Shown here: piece after piece, positions 23,250 through 31,770 of the stretch
Numbering within the stretch: the first letter of the stretch is position 1
Layout of the letters: each line of letters starts with the position of its first letter
Origin: Lentisalinibacter sp964602525
GTDB lineage: Bacteria; Pseudomonadota; Gammaproteobacteria; Steroidobacterales; Woeseiaceae
NCBI GenBank assembly: GCA_964602525.1
Contig: CAZRSA010000017.1
Span: 1 to 32,295 of the forward strand
DNA: 32,295 nucleotides
Direction of reading: 5' to 3'
Notes under the pieces: model-generated
What the model saw: only the letters and a program-made list of their open reading frames with translations
The model's database searches: none
What the model was told of the DNA's origin: nothing
Made by a program: the position numbers and the translations under genes

Positions 23250-24704
23250 ATGCAACTGAACAATTCCGACCTCTTGCGCAGCCGCTGTTACGTCGCCGGC
23301 GAGTGGGCCGATGCGGACGACGGCGGCACCATCGCCGTCGAGAACCCGGCCACGGCCGAGCGCCTGGGCACCGTGCCCTCGATGGGTGCCGCCGAGACCC
23401 GCCGGGCCATCGCCGCCGCGGAGGAGGCAATGGCGGAGTGGCGCACCCGGCCCGCCGCCGAGCGCGCCACCGTGCTGCGCCGCTGGCACGACCTGATGAT
23501 GGAGCACCAGGAGGACCTGGCCGTGATCATGACGGCCGAGCAGGGCAAGCCGCTGAAGGAGTCCCGCGGCGAGATCGCCTACGCCGCCGGCTTCATCGAG
23601 TGGTTCGCCGAGGAGGGCAAGCGGGTCTACGGCGACATCATCCCCTCGCCCCAGGCCGGCCGTCGCCTGCTGGTGCTGAAGGAGCCGGTGGGCGTGGTTG
23701 CGGCGATCACCCCCTGGAACTTCCCCGCCGCGATGATCACCCGCAAGGCGGGGCCGGCGCTGGCCGCCGGCTGCACATTCGTCTGCAAGCCCGCCTCCCA
23801 GACGCCATACTCGGCGCTGGCGCTGGCCGTGCTGGCCGAGGAGGCCGGCATCCCGGCCGGCGTCTTCAGCGTGCTCACCGGCTCGGCGTCCGCCATCGGC
23901 GGCGAGATGACCGGCAACCCCACCGTGCGCAAGCTCTCGTTCACCGGTTCCACCGAAATCGGCAAGCTGCTGATGGAGCAGTGTGCCGGCACCATGAAGA
24001 AGCTGTCGCTGGAGCTGGGCGGCAATGCACCCTTCATCGTGTTCGACGACGCCGATATGGAAGCGGCGGTGGAAGGGGCCGTCGCCTCGAAGTACCGCAA
24101 TACCGGCCAGACCTGTGTCTGCACCAACCGCTTCCTGGTCCAGGAGTCCGTCATGGACGCCTTCGCCGACAAGCTGGCGGCCGCCGTCGGCGATCTGGTG
24201 GTGGGCGACGGTCTGCAGGGCGATACCGACCAGGGTCCGCTGATCGACGAGAGCGCCATCGAGAAGGTGGAGGAGCACATCGCCGATGCGGTGTCCGGCG
24301 GCGCCGAGGTAGTGAGCGGCGGCAAGCGCCATGCCCTCGGCGGGCGGTTCTTCCAGCCCACGGTGGTCAAGGGCGCTACGCCCGGGATGCTCGTGGCGGG
24401 CGAGGAGACTTTCGGACCCCTCTCGCCGCTGTTCGCTTTCCGGGACGAGGCCGAGGCCATTGCCATGGCCAACGATACCCGCTTCGGGCTGGCGAGCTAC
24501 TTCTACACCCGCGACCTGGCCCGGGCCTGGCGGGTCGGCGAGGCGCTGGAGTACGGCATCGTGGGGCTGAACACGGGCCTGATCTCGACGCCGGTGGCCC
24601 CGTTCGGCGGCGTCAAGGAGTCCGGCGTCGGCCGGGAGGGCTCGAGGTACGGTATCGACGAGTACGTCGAGATCAAGTATCTCGCCATGGCGGGGCTCGA
24701 CTGA
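23250..24704 (+). CDS. gabD: Succinate-semialdehyde dehydrogenase (GabD type)
   Basis: GabD oxidises succinate semialdehyde to succinate with NADP+, the last step of 4-aminobutyrate use. The 484-residue product matches the family along its length: VGVVAAITPWNFPAAMITRK, the cofactor-loop LSFTGSTEIGKLL, general base Glu255 in LELGGNAP, and catalytic Cys289 in NTGQTCVCTNR, with the second Cys291 known for redox control in GabD. The Shine-Dalgarno AGGAG (23238-23242) overlaps the fleQ stop, so the gene is probably read from the fleQ transcript. No gabT is seen nearby, so other small aldehydes remain possible substrates. Confidence 0.9.
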   Translation: MQLNNSDLLRSRCYVAGEWADADDGGTIAVENPATAERLGTVPSMGAAETRRAIAAAEEAMAEWRTRPAAERATVLRRWHDLMMEHQEDLAVIMTAEQGKPLKESRGEIAYAAGFIEWFAEEGKRVYGDIIPSPQAGRRLLVLKEPVGVVAAITPWNFPAAMITRKAGPALAAGCTFVCKPASQTPYSALALAVLAEEAGIPAGVFSVLTGSASAIGGEMTGNPTVRKLSFTGSTEIGKLLMEQCAGTMKKLSLELGGNAPFIVFDDADMEAAVEGAVASKYRNTGQTCVCTNRFLVQESVMDAFADKLAAAVGDLVVGDGLQGDTDQGPLIDESAIEKVEEHIADAVSGGAEVVSGGKRHALGGRFFQPTVVKGATPGMLVAGEETFGPLSPLFAFRDEAEAIAMANDTRFGLASYFYTRDLARAWRVGEALEYGIVGLNTGLISTPVAPFGGVKESGVGREGSRYGIDEYVEIKYLAMAGLD

Positions 24705-24721
24705 CGCGGTCAGGAGACTCG

Positions 24722-25645
24722 TCAGACAATTACCGTCAGCGCCGCGGGAACGCAGCTTACTTCCAGTCGGCTCACGGGGGCTGCCGCCTCTCCGTCCGCT
24801 TCCAGCGGCAGCGGCGCCGAGGTCTCCACGACGAGTTCCCGGGCGGTGATCAGGGTGGCTTCCGGCGCCGCTATGTGGGTGCCCCGGATCGCCCTGGGCA
24901 CCAGGGTCAGCACCCGGCGGCGGCTGAGCGGTGCGGCAATCACCACGGAGAGCAGGCCGTCGTCCAGGCTGGCCGGCGGGGCGATGTGGAACAGGCCGCC
25001 GAACCAGGCACCGTTGCAGGCAATGACCATTGAGGCCGGCACCTCCATGACATGGCCGTCCGCTTCCAGCCGTATCTGCGCCGCATCCACGCCACGGCGG
25101 AGCACGAGGGCCAGGGCGGCGGGATAGGCGAGGAGGCCGGGCAGCCAGCGCACCCGGTCCGCGGCGCCGACCACGAGAGCGTCGAGGCCGATGCCCACGC
25201 TGTTGGCGAACCACTCGCCGTTGCAGCGGCCCGCGTCGATGCGCCGCCGGCGGCGTTCGGCGAGGCCGACGGCCAGAGCGTCACAGGCGTTGCGCCAGCT
25301 CCGCGGCGTGCCCAGTGACTTGACGAAATCGTTGCCGGTGCCGGCCGGGATCACGCCCAGGGCGAGTTCCAGCCCGTCGCCGAGGATGGCATTCACGGCC
25401 TCGCGGACGGTGCCGTCGCCGCCGGCCACCAGCACCTCCCGGCAGCCCGCCGCCGCGGCCTCGCGCACCAGCACCGCCACGTGACCGGGCTCCTCGCTGC
25501 GTGCGGGCAGCACCGGCCGGCCGCCGGTCTCGAGCAGCCGGCGCATCGAGCCGGCATGACGGCCGGCGGCGCCACGCCCGGCCGCCGGGTTCACGATGAG
25601 GGGGACGCCGGGAAACTCCCGGTCGCTCGCCGGTTCGCTGGTCAT
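24722..25645 (-). CDS. Diacylglycerol kinase-like lipid kinase
   Basis: The 307-residue product belongs to the soluble diacylglycerol/YegS/BmrU lipid kinase family, which phosphorylates lipids such as diacylglycerol. It begins with a VPLIVNPAAGRG phosphate loop. The nucleotide-binding motif VAGGDGTVREAVNAI follows at about 72-86, and then LGVIPAGTGNDFVKSLG. The C-terminal beta domain contains NGAWFGGLFHIAPPASLDDG and ends with PLEADGEAAAP-type sequence, as in YegS. The precise lipid cannot be read from sequence. It starts at the ATG at 25645-25643 with a weak ribosome site, and is divergent from the trehalose synthase gene and convergent with gabD (17-bp gap). Confidence 0.9.
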   Translation of the reverse strand: MTSEPASDREFPGVPLIVNPAAGRGAAGRHAGSMRRLLETGGRPVLPARSEEPGHVAVLVREAAAAGCREVLVAGGDGTVREAVNAILGDGLELALGVIPAGTGNDFVKSLGTPRSWRNACDALAVGLAERRRRRIDAGRCNGEWFANSVGIGLDALVVGAADRVRWLPGLLAYPAALALVLRRGVDAAQIRLEADGHVMEVPASMVIACNGAWFGGLFHIAPPASLDDGLLSVVIAAPLSRRRVLTLVPRAIRGTHIAAPEATLITARELVVETSAPLPLEADGEAAAPVSRLEVSCVPAALTVIV

Positions 25646-25678
25646 CGCCGTCTCTGCCTGCAGGTGAGGCTGAGCTTA

Positions 25679-25690
25679 CACCGATCGGTG
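25679..25690. promoter_or_regulatory. Palindrome between divergent lipid-kinase and treT genes
   Basis: CACCGATCGGTG is a perfect 12-bp palindrome in the 115-bp divergent gap. It lies 34 bp before the lipid-kinase start and 70 bp before the glycosyltransferase start, a good position for an operator controlling either gene. A TATCAT at 25726-25731 could be a -10 element for the plus-strand gene, but no good -35 is seen. Confidence 0.45.
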
Positions 25691-25760
25691 CCGGCGGACC
25701 GCATGAAGACGAGCCTCCGGCACGCTATCATGCGCGCTTTTGGCAGCCGGGGGAGCCCTG

Positions 25761-27218
25761 ATGGACCGGGAGACCAGCAGACTGTTCGAAGTCGACATCC
25801 ATTCGCTCAGCATCGACCGCTACGAGGGCCTGGCGGCCCCCGCACTGCTCTCCGACCTGCGCGCCGACGCGGCGCGGCTGGCCGCAGCGCTGGAGGGGCG
25901 GGTCTTCTGGCACGTCAATTCCACGGCGGAAGGCGGCGGCGTCGCGGAGATGCTCCCTTCCCTACTCGGCTATTGCCGCCACTTCGGCATCGATTCCCGC
26001 TGGCTGGTGATCGGCGGCAACCCGGCCTTCTTCCGCATCACGAAGCGGCTGCACCACGGCCTGCACGGGGAGCCCGGCGACGGCACGCCGCTGGACGCGG
26101 AGGCCCGCCGCATCTACGAGGAGACGCTGGAGGACAACGCGGCCGAGCTGCTGACCCTCGTGAAGCCTGGCGACATCGTTCTGCTGCACGACCCGCAGAC
26201 GGCCGGACTGGCCCGGTATCTGGCGGAACACGGGGCGGCGGTGGCCTGGCGCTGCCACATCGGCTACAGCCACTGGAACGAGGAATACGACCGGGGCTGG
26301 CAGTTCCTCGCGCCCTATCTGGCTCATGCGCGCCGCTTCGTCTTCTCCCGGGAGGCCTACGTGCCGCCGATTCTGGACCGGGAGCGCACCGTGGTGATCC
26401 CGCCGAGCATCGACGCCTTCACGCCGAAGAACCAGGCCATGGGCGAGGATGCCGTACGCACGCTGCTGGTGCACACGGGACTCGTGTCCGGCCCGCTGCC
26501 TGCCGCGCCTGACTACGAGTTCTTCCGCAGCGACGGCAGCCACGGCCGGGTGGACCGCCATGCCGACATCATCCGCTGCGGGCAGCCGACGCCGCCGGAC
26601 GCGCCCATGGTGGTGCAGGTCTCGCGCTGGGATCCGCTGAAAGACCCCTGCGGCGTCATCGAGGGATTCGCCGCGTGGCTGGGCCACGGTGGTGACAGCG
26701 GCGCCGAGCTGGTGATGGTGGGACCGAGCGTGACCGGCGTGGCGGACGACCCGGAAGGCATCGAGGTCTTCCACGAGGTGTTCCGGGTCTGGCGGGAGCT
26801 GCCGCACGCCCAGCGCAGCCGTATCCACCTGGCCATGCTGCCCATGGTCGACGTGGAGGAGAACGCCGCCATGGTGAACGCCATCCAGCGCCATGCCGAC
26901 GTGATCGTGCAGAAGAGCCTGCACGAGGGGTTCGGGCTCACGGTGACCGAGGCCATGTGGAAGGGCACGGCGGTGCTGGCCACCCGGGTCGGCGGCATCC
27001 AGGATCAGATCGAGCACGAACGGCACGGCCTGCTGCTGGACGATCCCCGCGACCTGGAGGCCTTCGCGGGACTGGTGGACCGTCTGGTGGCCGACCGTGC
27101 GATGCGCGAGGGCCTGGGGTCAGCCGGCAGGGAGCGGGTGAGCGAGCGCTTTCTGGAACCGCGCAGCGTCAGGGACCACCTGCGGCTTGCGGAGGACCTG
27201 CTGGAGACCGTGCCCTGA
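25761..27218 (+). CDS. treT: TreT-type trehalose synthase (GT4 glycosyltransferase)
   Basis: TreT joins glucose to NDP-glucose in one step to give trehalose, a compatible solute. ATG 25761 follows a GGGGAG stretch and gives 485 residues; the in-frame TTG at 25740 is less likely. Family marks are clear: FWHVNSTAEGGGVAEMLPSL near the N-terminus, RCHIGYSHWN, VVIPPSIDAFTPKN, VVQVSRWDPLKDPCGVIEGF and the GT4 EX7E motif in HEGFGLTVTEAMWKG. An extra Ser/Gly/Asp-rich segment (about 230-280) lies between the two Rossmann lobes compared with archaeal TreT. The exact sugar donor and acceptor are inferred. A role in osmotic protection would suit a halophile. Confidence 0.85.
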   Translation: MDRETSRLFEVDIHSLSIDRYEGLAAPALLSDLRADAARLAAALEGRVFWHVNSTAEGGGVAEMLPSLLGYCRHFGIDSRWLVIGGNPAFFRITKRLHHGLHGEPGDGTPLDAEARRIYEETLEDNAAELLTLVKPGDIVLLHDPQTAGLARYLAEHGAAVAWRCHIGYSHWNEEYDRGWQFLAPYLAHARRFVFSREAYVPPILDRERTVVIPPSIDAFTPKNQAMGEDAVRTLLVHTGLVSGPLPAAPDYEFFRSDGSHGRVDRHADIIRCGQPTPPDAPMVVQVSRWDPLKDPCGVIEGFAAWLGHGGDSGAELVMVGPSVTGVADDPEGIEVFHEVFRVWRELPHAQRSRIHLAMLPMVDVEENAAMVNAIQRHADVIVQKSLHEGFGLTVTEAMWKGTAVLATRVGGIQDQIEHERHGLLLDDPRDLEAFAGLVDRLVADRAMREGLGSAGRERVSERFLEPRSVRDHLRLAEDLLETVP

Positions 27219-27276
27219 ACGGTCGCCATTCCCGGTACGGCGGACGCCAATCCATACCGGGCCAGGCGCAGCGGGC

Positions 27277-27310
27277 GCGACCGGGTCATGGCCTTAACCG
27301 ACCCGGTCGC
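27277..27310 (+). terminator. Strong hairpin after treT
   Basis: GCGACCGGGTC (27277-27287) and GACCCGGTCGC (27300-27310) are perfect 11-bp arms around a 12-base loop, 59 bp after the treT stop. No U run follows, so it may be a non-canonical terminator, a 3'-end-protecting hairpin, or an operator for the downstream promoter. Confidence 0.5.
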
Positions 27311-27317
27311 CGCGACC

Positions 27318-27347
27318 GTGCAATATCGGCGGTCGTCCGTATATACT
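27318..27347 (+). promoter_or_regulatory. Possible sigma-70 promoter of the TerB-like gene
   Basis: TATACT (27342-27347) is a good -10 hexamer in otherwise GC-rich DNA. GTGCAA (27318-27323), 18 bases upstream, is a weak -35. Transcription would start near 27354, about 58 bases before the start codon at 27412. Confidence 0.45.
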
Positions 27348-27411
27348 GCGCGCACAATCACAACACGGAGCGCTCTGCCGGGCGGTCCGGGCAGAAGGCG
27401 GGAGACCTCAC

Positions 27412-27849
27412 ATGGCGATAGCGGATCTCAGTAATGTGCTGAAGATTTTCGGCGGCTCGGAGCCGACCGAGGAAGAGCGGCGGACCCTGTTCAAGGAGGT
27501 GCTGCTCATGACCCTCTCCCGCGCCACCAGCGCCGATGCCAATATCGACACGGCGGAGGTCGACACGGTGCAGACCATCCTCAAGCGCACCCTGGACGAG
27601 GACATCGACGCCGCCGACATCCGCGTCGCCGCCAAATCCGAGATCTACGAGAGCGCGCCGCTGCCGGACTATCTCTCCAGCGTGGCCAAGCGACTGGATT
27701 CCGCCGAGCGGGTGGCCATCGCCAGGGCACTGGCCGACGTCATCCACAGCGACTGCCGCATCAGCGAGCGGGAAGTGCATTTCTTCGATATGGTGGCGAA
27801 ATCGCTGAAGATCACGCCGGCGGAACTGGCCGGTATCGTCGCCGCGTAG
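27412..27849 (+). CDS. TerB-like (tellurite-resistance family) protein
   Basis: The 145-residue product is all helical, with the spaced Asp/Glu residues of TerB-type domains. The segments LMTLSRATSADANIDTAEVD and ALADVIHSDCRISEREVHFF are two copies of the acidic pattern that forms the metal-associated site in TerB. No signal or membrane segment is visible. The family occurs in metal-stress loci but is also widespread as a single gene of uncertain function; no other ter genes lie here, so tellurite resistance should not be assumed. GGGAG at 27400-27404 sets the start. Its stop is 4 bp from the stop of convergent ilvY. Confidence 0.75.
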   Translation: MAIADLSNVLKIFGGSEPTEEERRTLFKEVLLMTLSRATSADANIDTAEVDTVQTILKRTLDEDIDAADIRVAAKSEIYESAPLPDYLSSVAKRLDSAERVAIARALADVIHSDCRISEREVHFFDMVAKSLKITPAELAGIVAA

Positions 27850-27853
27850 CCGT

Positions 27854-28768
27854 TCACGGCGTCCCCGGCGAGGGGGCCGGCCCGCCGGCCGTCAGCGCCG
27901 ACCAGAAGGCGCGCACCAGCTCGTCCGCGAGGCGCCGTCTTCGCGCGAACAGCCCCACCTCGAACGCGGCCAGCGCCGGCCTGGCATCCACCGTCCTCAC
28001 CTTGCCGGCCAGCGGGCTGTTTTCCAGGACGATCAGGGGCACGACGCCCACGCCGCCGCCCAGCCCGACCATGCTTACGATGGCCTCGTTGCCGGCCGCC
28101 TGAGCCAGCACCTGGGGCCGTGCGCCCTTGTCCCGGAACCAGCGCTCGACCCGCTCGCGGGCGAGACCGCGTTCGGGCAGGATCATGGGCACCGCCGCCC
28201 AGTCGGCGGGCCGCATGCGCGGCCGCAGAAACCGGTCCACGTCCGCATCGTCACGGGGCGCGATGAAGACCAGCGGCGAGACCGCCATCGGCTCGAAGGT
28301 GAGAGCGGCGGGTAGACGTGCGGGCCGCGCGCCGATCGCCAGATCCTCTTTGCCCGCACTCACCCGTGCGATGGCCTGCTCGGGGTCGCCGGTGTGCACC
28401 GTGATGCGCACTCGCCGGTGCCGTCGGCGAAACTCGGCAACCGGGTCGTAGAGGAAGCTGTAGCTGGCGGTCACAGAGCAATAGATGCTGATCTCGCCGG
28501 TCAGCTCGTCGCCGTCCGCGGCCAGCCCGGACCGCAGCGCCTCCCACTGCTCCAGGGTCTCCCGGGCGTAGCGGCGGAAGCGCTCGCCCGCCGGTGTCAT
28601 GCTCACGCTGCGGTTGTCCCGGTCGAACAGGCGCACGCCGAGTTCGTCCTCGAGGCGGCTGATGGTCCGGCTCAGCGTGGAGGGACTCATGTGGCAGGCC
28701 TCGCTGGCGCGCCCGTAGTGCAGCGTGTCGGCGAGACTCAGGCAGGCCCGAAGTGTGCGGTCATCCAT
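27854..28768 (-). CDS. ilvY: IlvY, LysR-type activator of ilvC
   Basis: IlvY senses acetolactate or acetohydroxybutyrate and activates ilvC. I chose the ATG at 28768-28766 (MDDRTLRACLSLADTLHYGR), which matches the IlvY N-terminus; the frame extends 11 codons further into the operator region. The product has 304 residues. The winged helix-turn-helix includes MSPSTLSRTISRLEDELGVR and LFDRDNRSVSMTPAGE. The effector domain has the IlvY-type ISIYCSVTASYS and VSMVGLGGGVGVVPLIVLENS. The ribosome site is weak. It is divergent from ilvC with a 197-bp gap, the classic arrangement, and converges with the TerB-like gene. Confidence 0.93.
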   Translation of the reverse strand: MDDRTLRACLSLADTLHYGRASEACHMSPSTLSRTISRLEDELGVRLFDRDNRSVSMTPAGERFRRYARETLEQWEALRSGLAADGDELTGEISIYCSVTASYSFLYDPVAEFRRRHRRVRITVHTGDPEQAIARVSAGKEDLAIGARPARLPAALTFEPMAVSPLVFIAPRDDADVDRFLRPRMRPADWAAVPMILPERGLARERVERWFRDKGARPQVLAQAAGNEAIVSMVGLGGGVGVVPLIVLENSPLAGKVRTVDARPALAAFEVGLFARRRRLADELVRAFWSALTAGGPAPSPGTP

Positions 28769-28781
28769 GGCGGCAGTTGTG

Positions 28782-28822
28782 TTGCATTGAATGAAACGCA
28801 AGATTTTAAATATTTCATTTCA
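28782..28822. promoter_or_regulatory. Candidate IlvY operator in the ilvY-ilvC gap
   Basis: TTGC (28782-28785) and GCAA (28798-28801) form a LysR-type dyad with 12 bases between. A second dyad overlaps it: AATGAAA (28790-28796) and TTTCATT (28813-28819), 16 bases apart. The stretch is strongly AT-rich against GC-rich surroundings and lies just upstream of ilvY, where IlvY binds in E. coli. The ilvC core promoter should lie downstream (about 28810-28845), but I cannot fix its hexamers. Confidence 0.6.
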
Positions 28823-28965
28823 GAAAATACAGGCGATGCACTATGGTGCCTCCAGCCGATGCAGGAGGGCCTTCAGGACCGACCCGCCAGATCCGCGTCC
28901 GCATGTCGGGGATCGGGGTTCAAGCGCCTCCTGCATGCTTCGTACATCATCAGGAGGAGCCCACC

Positions 28966-29982
28966 ATGAACATCTACTATGACAAGGACTGCGACCTCTC
29001 CGTCATCCAGGGCATGAAGGTGTCCGTCATCGGCTACGGCTCCCAGGGTCACGCCCATGCGCTGAACCTGCAGGACTCCGGCGTGGACGTCACCGTGGGC
29101 CTGCGCGAGGGCTCTTCCTCCGTGGCCAAGGCCGAGAAGGCGGGGCTGCGGGTACAGGGCGTCGCCGAGGCCGTCGCCGGTGCCGATCTCGTGATGATGC
29201 TGGCGCCGGACGAGTCCATGGCGGCGCTGTATCGGGAGCAGGTGGAGCCGAACCTGAAGCGCGGAGCCACGCTCGCCTTCGCGCACGGTTTCGTCATCCA
29301 CTACAACCAGGTGGTGCCGCGGCCCGACCTCGACGTCATCATGGTGGCGCCGAAGGCTCCGGGCCACACCGTGCGCAGCGAATTCGCCAAGGGTGCGGGC
29401 ATCCCGGATCTGGTGGCGGTGTTCCAGGATGCGAGCGGCCGGGCGAAGGACGTGGCGCTGTCCTACGCCTCGGGCATCGGCGGCGGTCGTACCGCGATCA
29501 TCGAGACGACTTTCAGGGACGAGACGGAGACCGATCTCTTCGGCGAGCAGACCGTGCTCTGCGGCGGCTGCGTGGAGCTGGTGAAGGCCGGCTTCGAGAC
29601 GCTGGTGGAGGCGGGCTATGCGCCGGAGCTGGCCTACTTCGAGTGCCTGCACGAGCTGAAGCTGATCGTCGACCTCATGTACGAGGGCGGCATCGCCAAC
29701 ATGAACTACTCCATCTCCAACAACGCGGAGTACGGCGAGTACTTCACCGGCCGGGAAGTCATCAACGAGCAGTCCCGGGCGGCGATGCGCAACGCGCTGG
29801 CACGCATCCAGAGCGGCGAGTACGCAAAGTCGTTCATCGCCGAGGGCGCCATGAATTATCCGTCGATGACGGCACAGCGGCGCAACACCGAGGCGCACCT
29901 CATCGAGACCACCGGCGCGCGGCTGCGGGAGATGATGCCGTGGATCACGGCCAACCGGCTGGTGGACCGGGAGAAGAACTGA
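28966..29982 (+). CDS. ilvC: Ketol-acid reductoisomerase (class I)
   Basis: IlvC converts acetolactate or acetohydroxybutyrate to the dihydroxy acids of valine and isoleucine synthesis, using NADPH and Mg2+. ATG 28966 follows AGGAGG at 28952-28957 and gives 338 residues, so it is the short class I form; the longer enzyme of E. coli is class II. The nucleotide loop is VIGYGSQGHAHALN. The cofactor-specificity loop reads LREGSSSVAKAEKAG, with the Arg and Ser residues usual for NADPH. The metal-site region includes TDLFGEQTVLCGGCVELVKA and AYFECLHELKLIVDLMYEGG. Control by the divergent ilvY is expected. No ilvB or ilvN lies next to it, so the pathway genes are split. Confidence 0.97.
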   Translation: MNIYYDKDCDLSVIQGMKVSVIGYGSQGHAHALNLQDSGVDVTVGLREGSSSVAKAEKAGLRVQGVAEAVAGADLVMMLAPDESMAALYREQVEPNLKRGATLAFAHGFVIHYNQVVPRPDLDVIMVAPKAPGHTVRSEFAKGAGIPDLVAVFQDASGRAKDVALSYASGIGGGRTAIIETTFRDETETDLFGEQTVLCGGCVELVKAGFETLVEAGYAPELAYFECLHELKLIVDLMYEGGIANMNYSISNNAEYGEYFTGREVINEQSRAAMRNALARIQSGEYAKSFIAEGAMNYPSMTAQRRNTEAHLIETTGARLREMMPWITANRLVDREKN

Positions 29983-30021
29983 AGTGGAGGCGGAAGACGC
30001 CATCCGGTCCATCCACGGCTG

Positions 30022-30041
30022 ACGCCGGCAGGCGGCGGCGT
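30022..30041 (+). terminator. Short hairpin after ilvC
   Basis: ACGCCG (30022-30027) pairs with CGGCGT (30036-30041) around an 8-base loop, 39 bp after the ilvC stop, followed by TACATTG. It may terminate ilvC before aidB. The stem is short and no U run is present. Confidence 0.3.
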
Positions 30042-30076
30042 TACATTGTGGGCATCAGTCACGGCCGGAGCGAACG

Positions 30077-31741
30077 ATGGGACACCTGAAGCCGCGCACC
30101 GAACTCGCTACCCACGAGGTCGTCAACCAGGCGCCGCCGCTGGAGGACGTCAACTGCTACGAGACCGACATCGCCCTGAAAGAGGCGGTGAGCCGCAACG
30201 GCGCGGCCTGGATGGACGCCGAGCTCGGCAGGCTCGGCGCCCGGGTGGGCTCGGCCGAGGTGCAGGACTGGGCGGCACGGGCGAACGCGAACCCGCCGGT
30301 GCTGAAGGCGTTCGACCGCTACGGCCGGCGTATCGACGAGGCCGACTTCCATCCCGACTATCACCGGCTCATGGCGCTGGGGCTCGAGAGCGGGGTGAGT
30401 TCGGTGGCCTGGACGGCGGAGAAGGGCGGTCACGTAGCGCACTCGGCGCTGATGTACGTTCTGAGCCAGGCCGACCAGGGGGTCTGCTGCCCCTTCTCGA
30501 TGACCTATGCCTGCATACCGACGCTGCGCCACCAGTCGGACCTCGCGGCGGAGTGGGAGCCGCGTGTTGCAGCGGCGGCCTACGATTCCCGCTGCATCCC
30601 GGCCGGCGAGAAGCGAGGCGTGACCCTCGGCATGGCGATGACCGAGAAGCAGGGAGGCTCCGACGTGCGCGCGAACACCACCCGCGCCGTGCCTCTCGGC
30701 GCGGACGGCGAGTACGAGCTCGTCGGCCACAAGTGGTTCTGCTCGGCGCCGATGAGCGACGGCTTCCTGACGCTGGCGAAGACCGAGGGCGGGCTGTCCT
30801 GCTTCTTCGCGCCGAAATGGCGGCCGGACGGGACGCGGAACACCATCCAGGTGGTGCGCCTGAAGGACAAGCTCGGCGACCGCTCGAACGCCTCCAGCGA
30901 GATCGAATACCACAACGCTTGGGCGCGGATGGTCGGCGAGGAGGGACGCGGCGTGCGCACCATCATCGAGATGGTGCAGGGCACCCGGCTCGACTGCATG
31001 GTGGGCTCCACCGCCATCATGCGTGCCGCGCTGTCCCACGCTCTGTGGCACGCCGAGCACCGGCGTGCCTTCGGCCCGCGGCTGGTGGAACACCCGGCCA
31101 TGGCCCAGGTGCTCGCGGATCTCGCGCTGGAGCAGGAGGCGGCGATCGCCATGAGTTTCCGGGTGGCCCGCGCCTTCGATGACGCCCCGCATTCGGAGCA
31201 TGCCGCCGCCATCGCGCGCATCCTGACGCCGATCGCGAAATACTGGATCTGCAAACGCACGCCGTCCGTCGTCCACGAGGCCATGGAGTGTCTCGGCGGT
31301 GCCGGCTACGTGGAGGAGTCGCCGGTGCCCCGGTACTTCCGCCAGTCGCCGCTGAACAGCATCTGGGAAGGCTCCGGTAACGTCATCGCGCTCGATACCC
31401 TGCGCGCCATTCAGCGCGAACCGGGGGTGCTGGAGGCGCTGTTCGCCGAGCTGGACGAGGCGCGCGGCGCGGATCGCTACCTCGACGGCCTGATCCATAC
31501 GGTGACCACGCTGAACGTCAGGGAGGCGCTGGACGACACCACGGCCCGGCACTTCGTGGAATTACTGGCGCTCGCGTTCCAGGGCGCGGTCCTCGTTCGC
31601 GAGGCGCCGCCGATGGTGGCCGAGGGCTTCGCGGCTACCCGGCTCCGGTCGGAGCGGGGTTTTACCTGGGGCGCGTTCGCGCCCGGGCTGGAGCTGGATG
31701 CCCGCGGGCTGATCGAGCGGGCCTCGCCGCTCAGCGCCTGA
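30077..31741 (+). CDS. aidB: AidB-type acyl-CoA dehydrogenase family protein
   Basis: AidB is a flavoprotein related to isovaleryl-CoA dehydrogenase; in E. coli it is part of the adaptive response to alkylated DNA and binds DNA. The 554-residue product follows E. coli AidB from end to end: a THEVVNQAPPLEDVNCYETD start, NPPVLKAFDRYGRRIDEADF, GMAMTEKQGGSDVRANTTRA (flavin site), LKDKLGDRSNASSEIEYHNA, and NSIWEGSGNVIALDTLR with the catalytic-position Glu431. The C-terminal region is the extra helical domain of AidB. No ada or alkB gene is visible, so DNA-damage control is unproven here. It begins 94 bp after ilvC; a CGGAG at 30065-30069 is the likely ribosome site. Confidence 0.92.
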   Translation: MGHLKPRTELATHEVVNQAPPLEDVNCYETDIALKEAVSRNGAAWMDAELGRLGARVGSAEVQDWAARANANPPVLKAFDRYGRRIDEADFHPDYHRLMALGLESGVSSVAWTAEKGGHVAHSALMYVLSQADQGVCCPFSMTYACIPTLRHQSDLAAEWEPRVAAAAYDSRCIPAGEKRGVTLGMAMTEKQGGSDVRANTTRAVPLGADGEYELVGHKWFCSAPMSDGFLTLAKTEGGLSCFFAPKWRPDGTRNTIQVVRLKDKLGDRSNASSEIEYHNAWARMVGEEGRGVRTIIEMVQGTRLDCMVGSTAIMRAALSHALWHAEHRRAFGPRLVEHPAMAQVLADLALEQEAAIAMSFRVARAFDDAPHSEHAAAIARILTPIAKYWICKRTPSVVHEAMECLGGAGYVEESPVPRYFRQSPLNSIWEGSGNVIALDTLRAIQREPGVLEALFAELDEARGADRYLDGLIHTVTTLNVREALDDTTARHFVELLALAFQGAVLVREAPPMVAEGFAATRLRSERGFTWGAFAPGLELDARGLIERASPLSA

Positions 31742-31770
31742 GCGGGCGGCGCCGGAGGCGGACCGGCATT

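Noticed and set aside
30046..31182. Plus-strand open frame overlapping aidB
   Set aside because: It is an out-of-frame shadow of a gene matched end to end by AidB.
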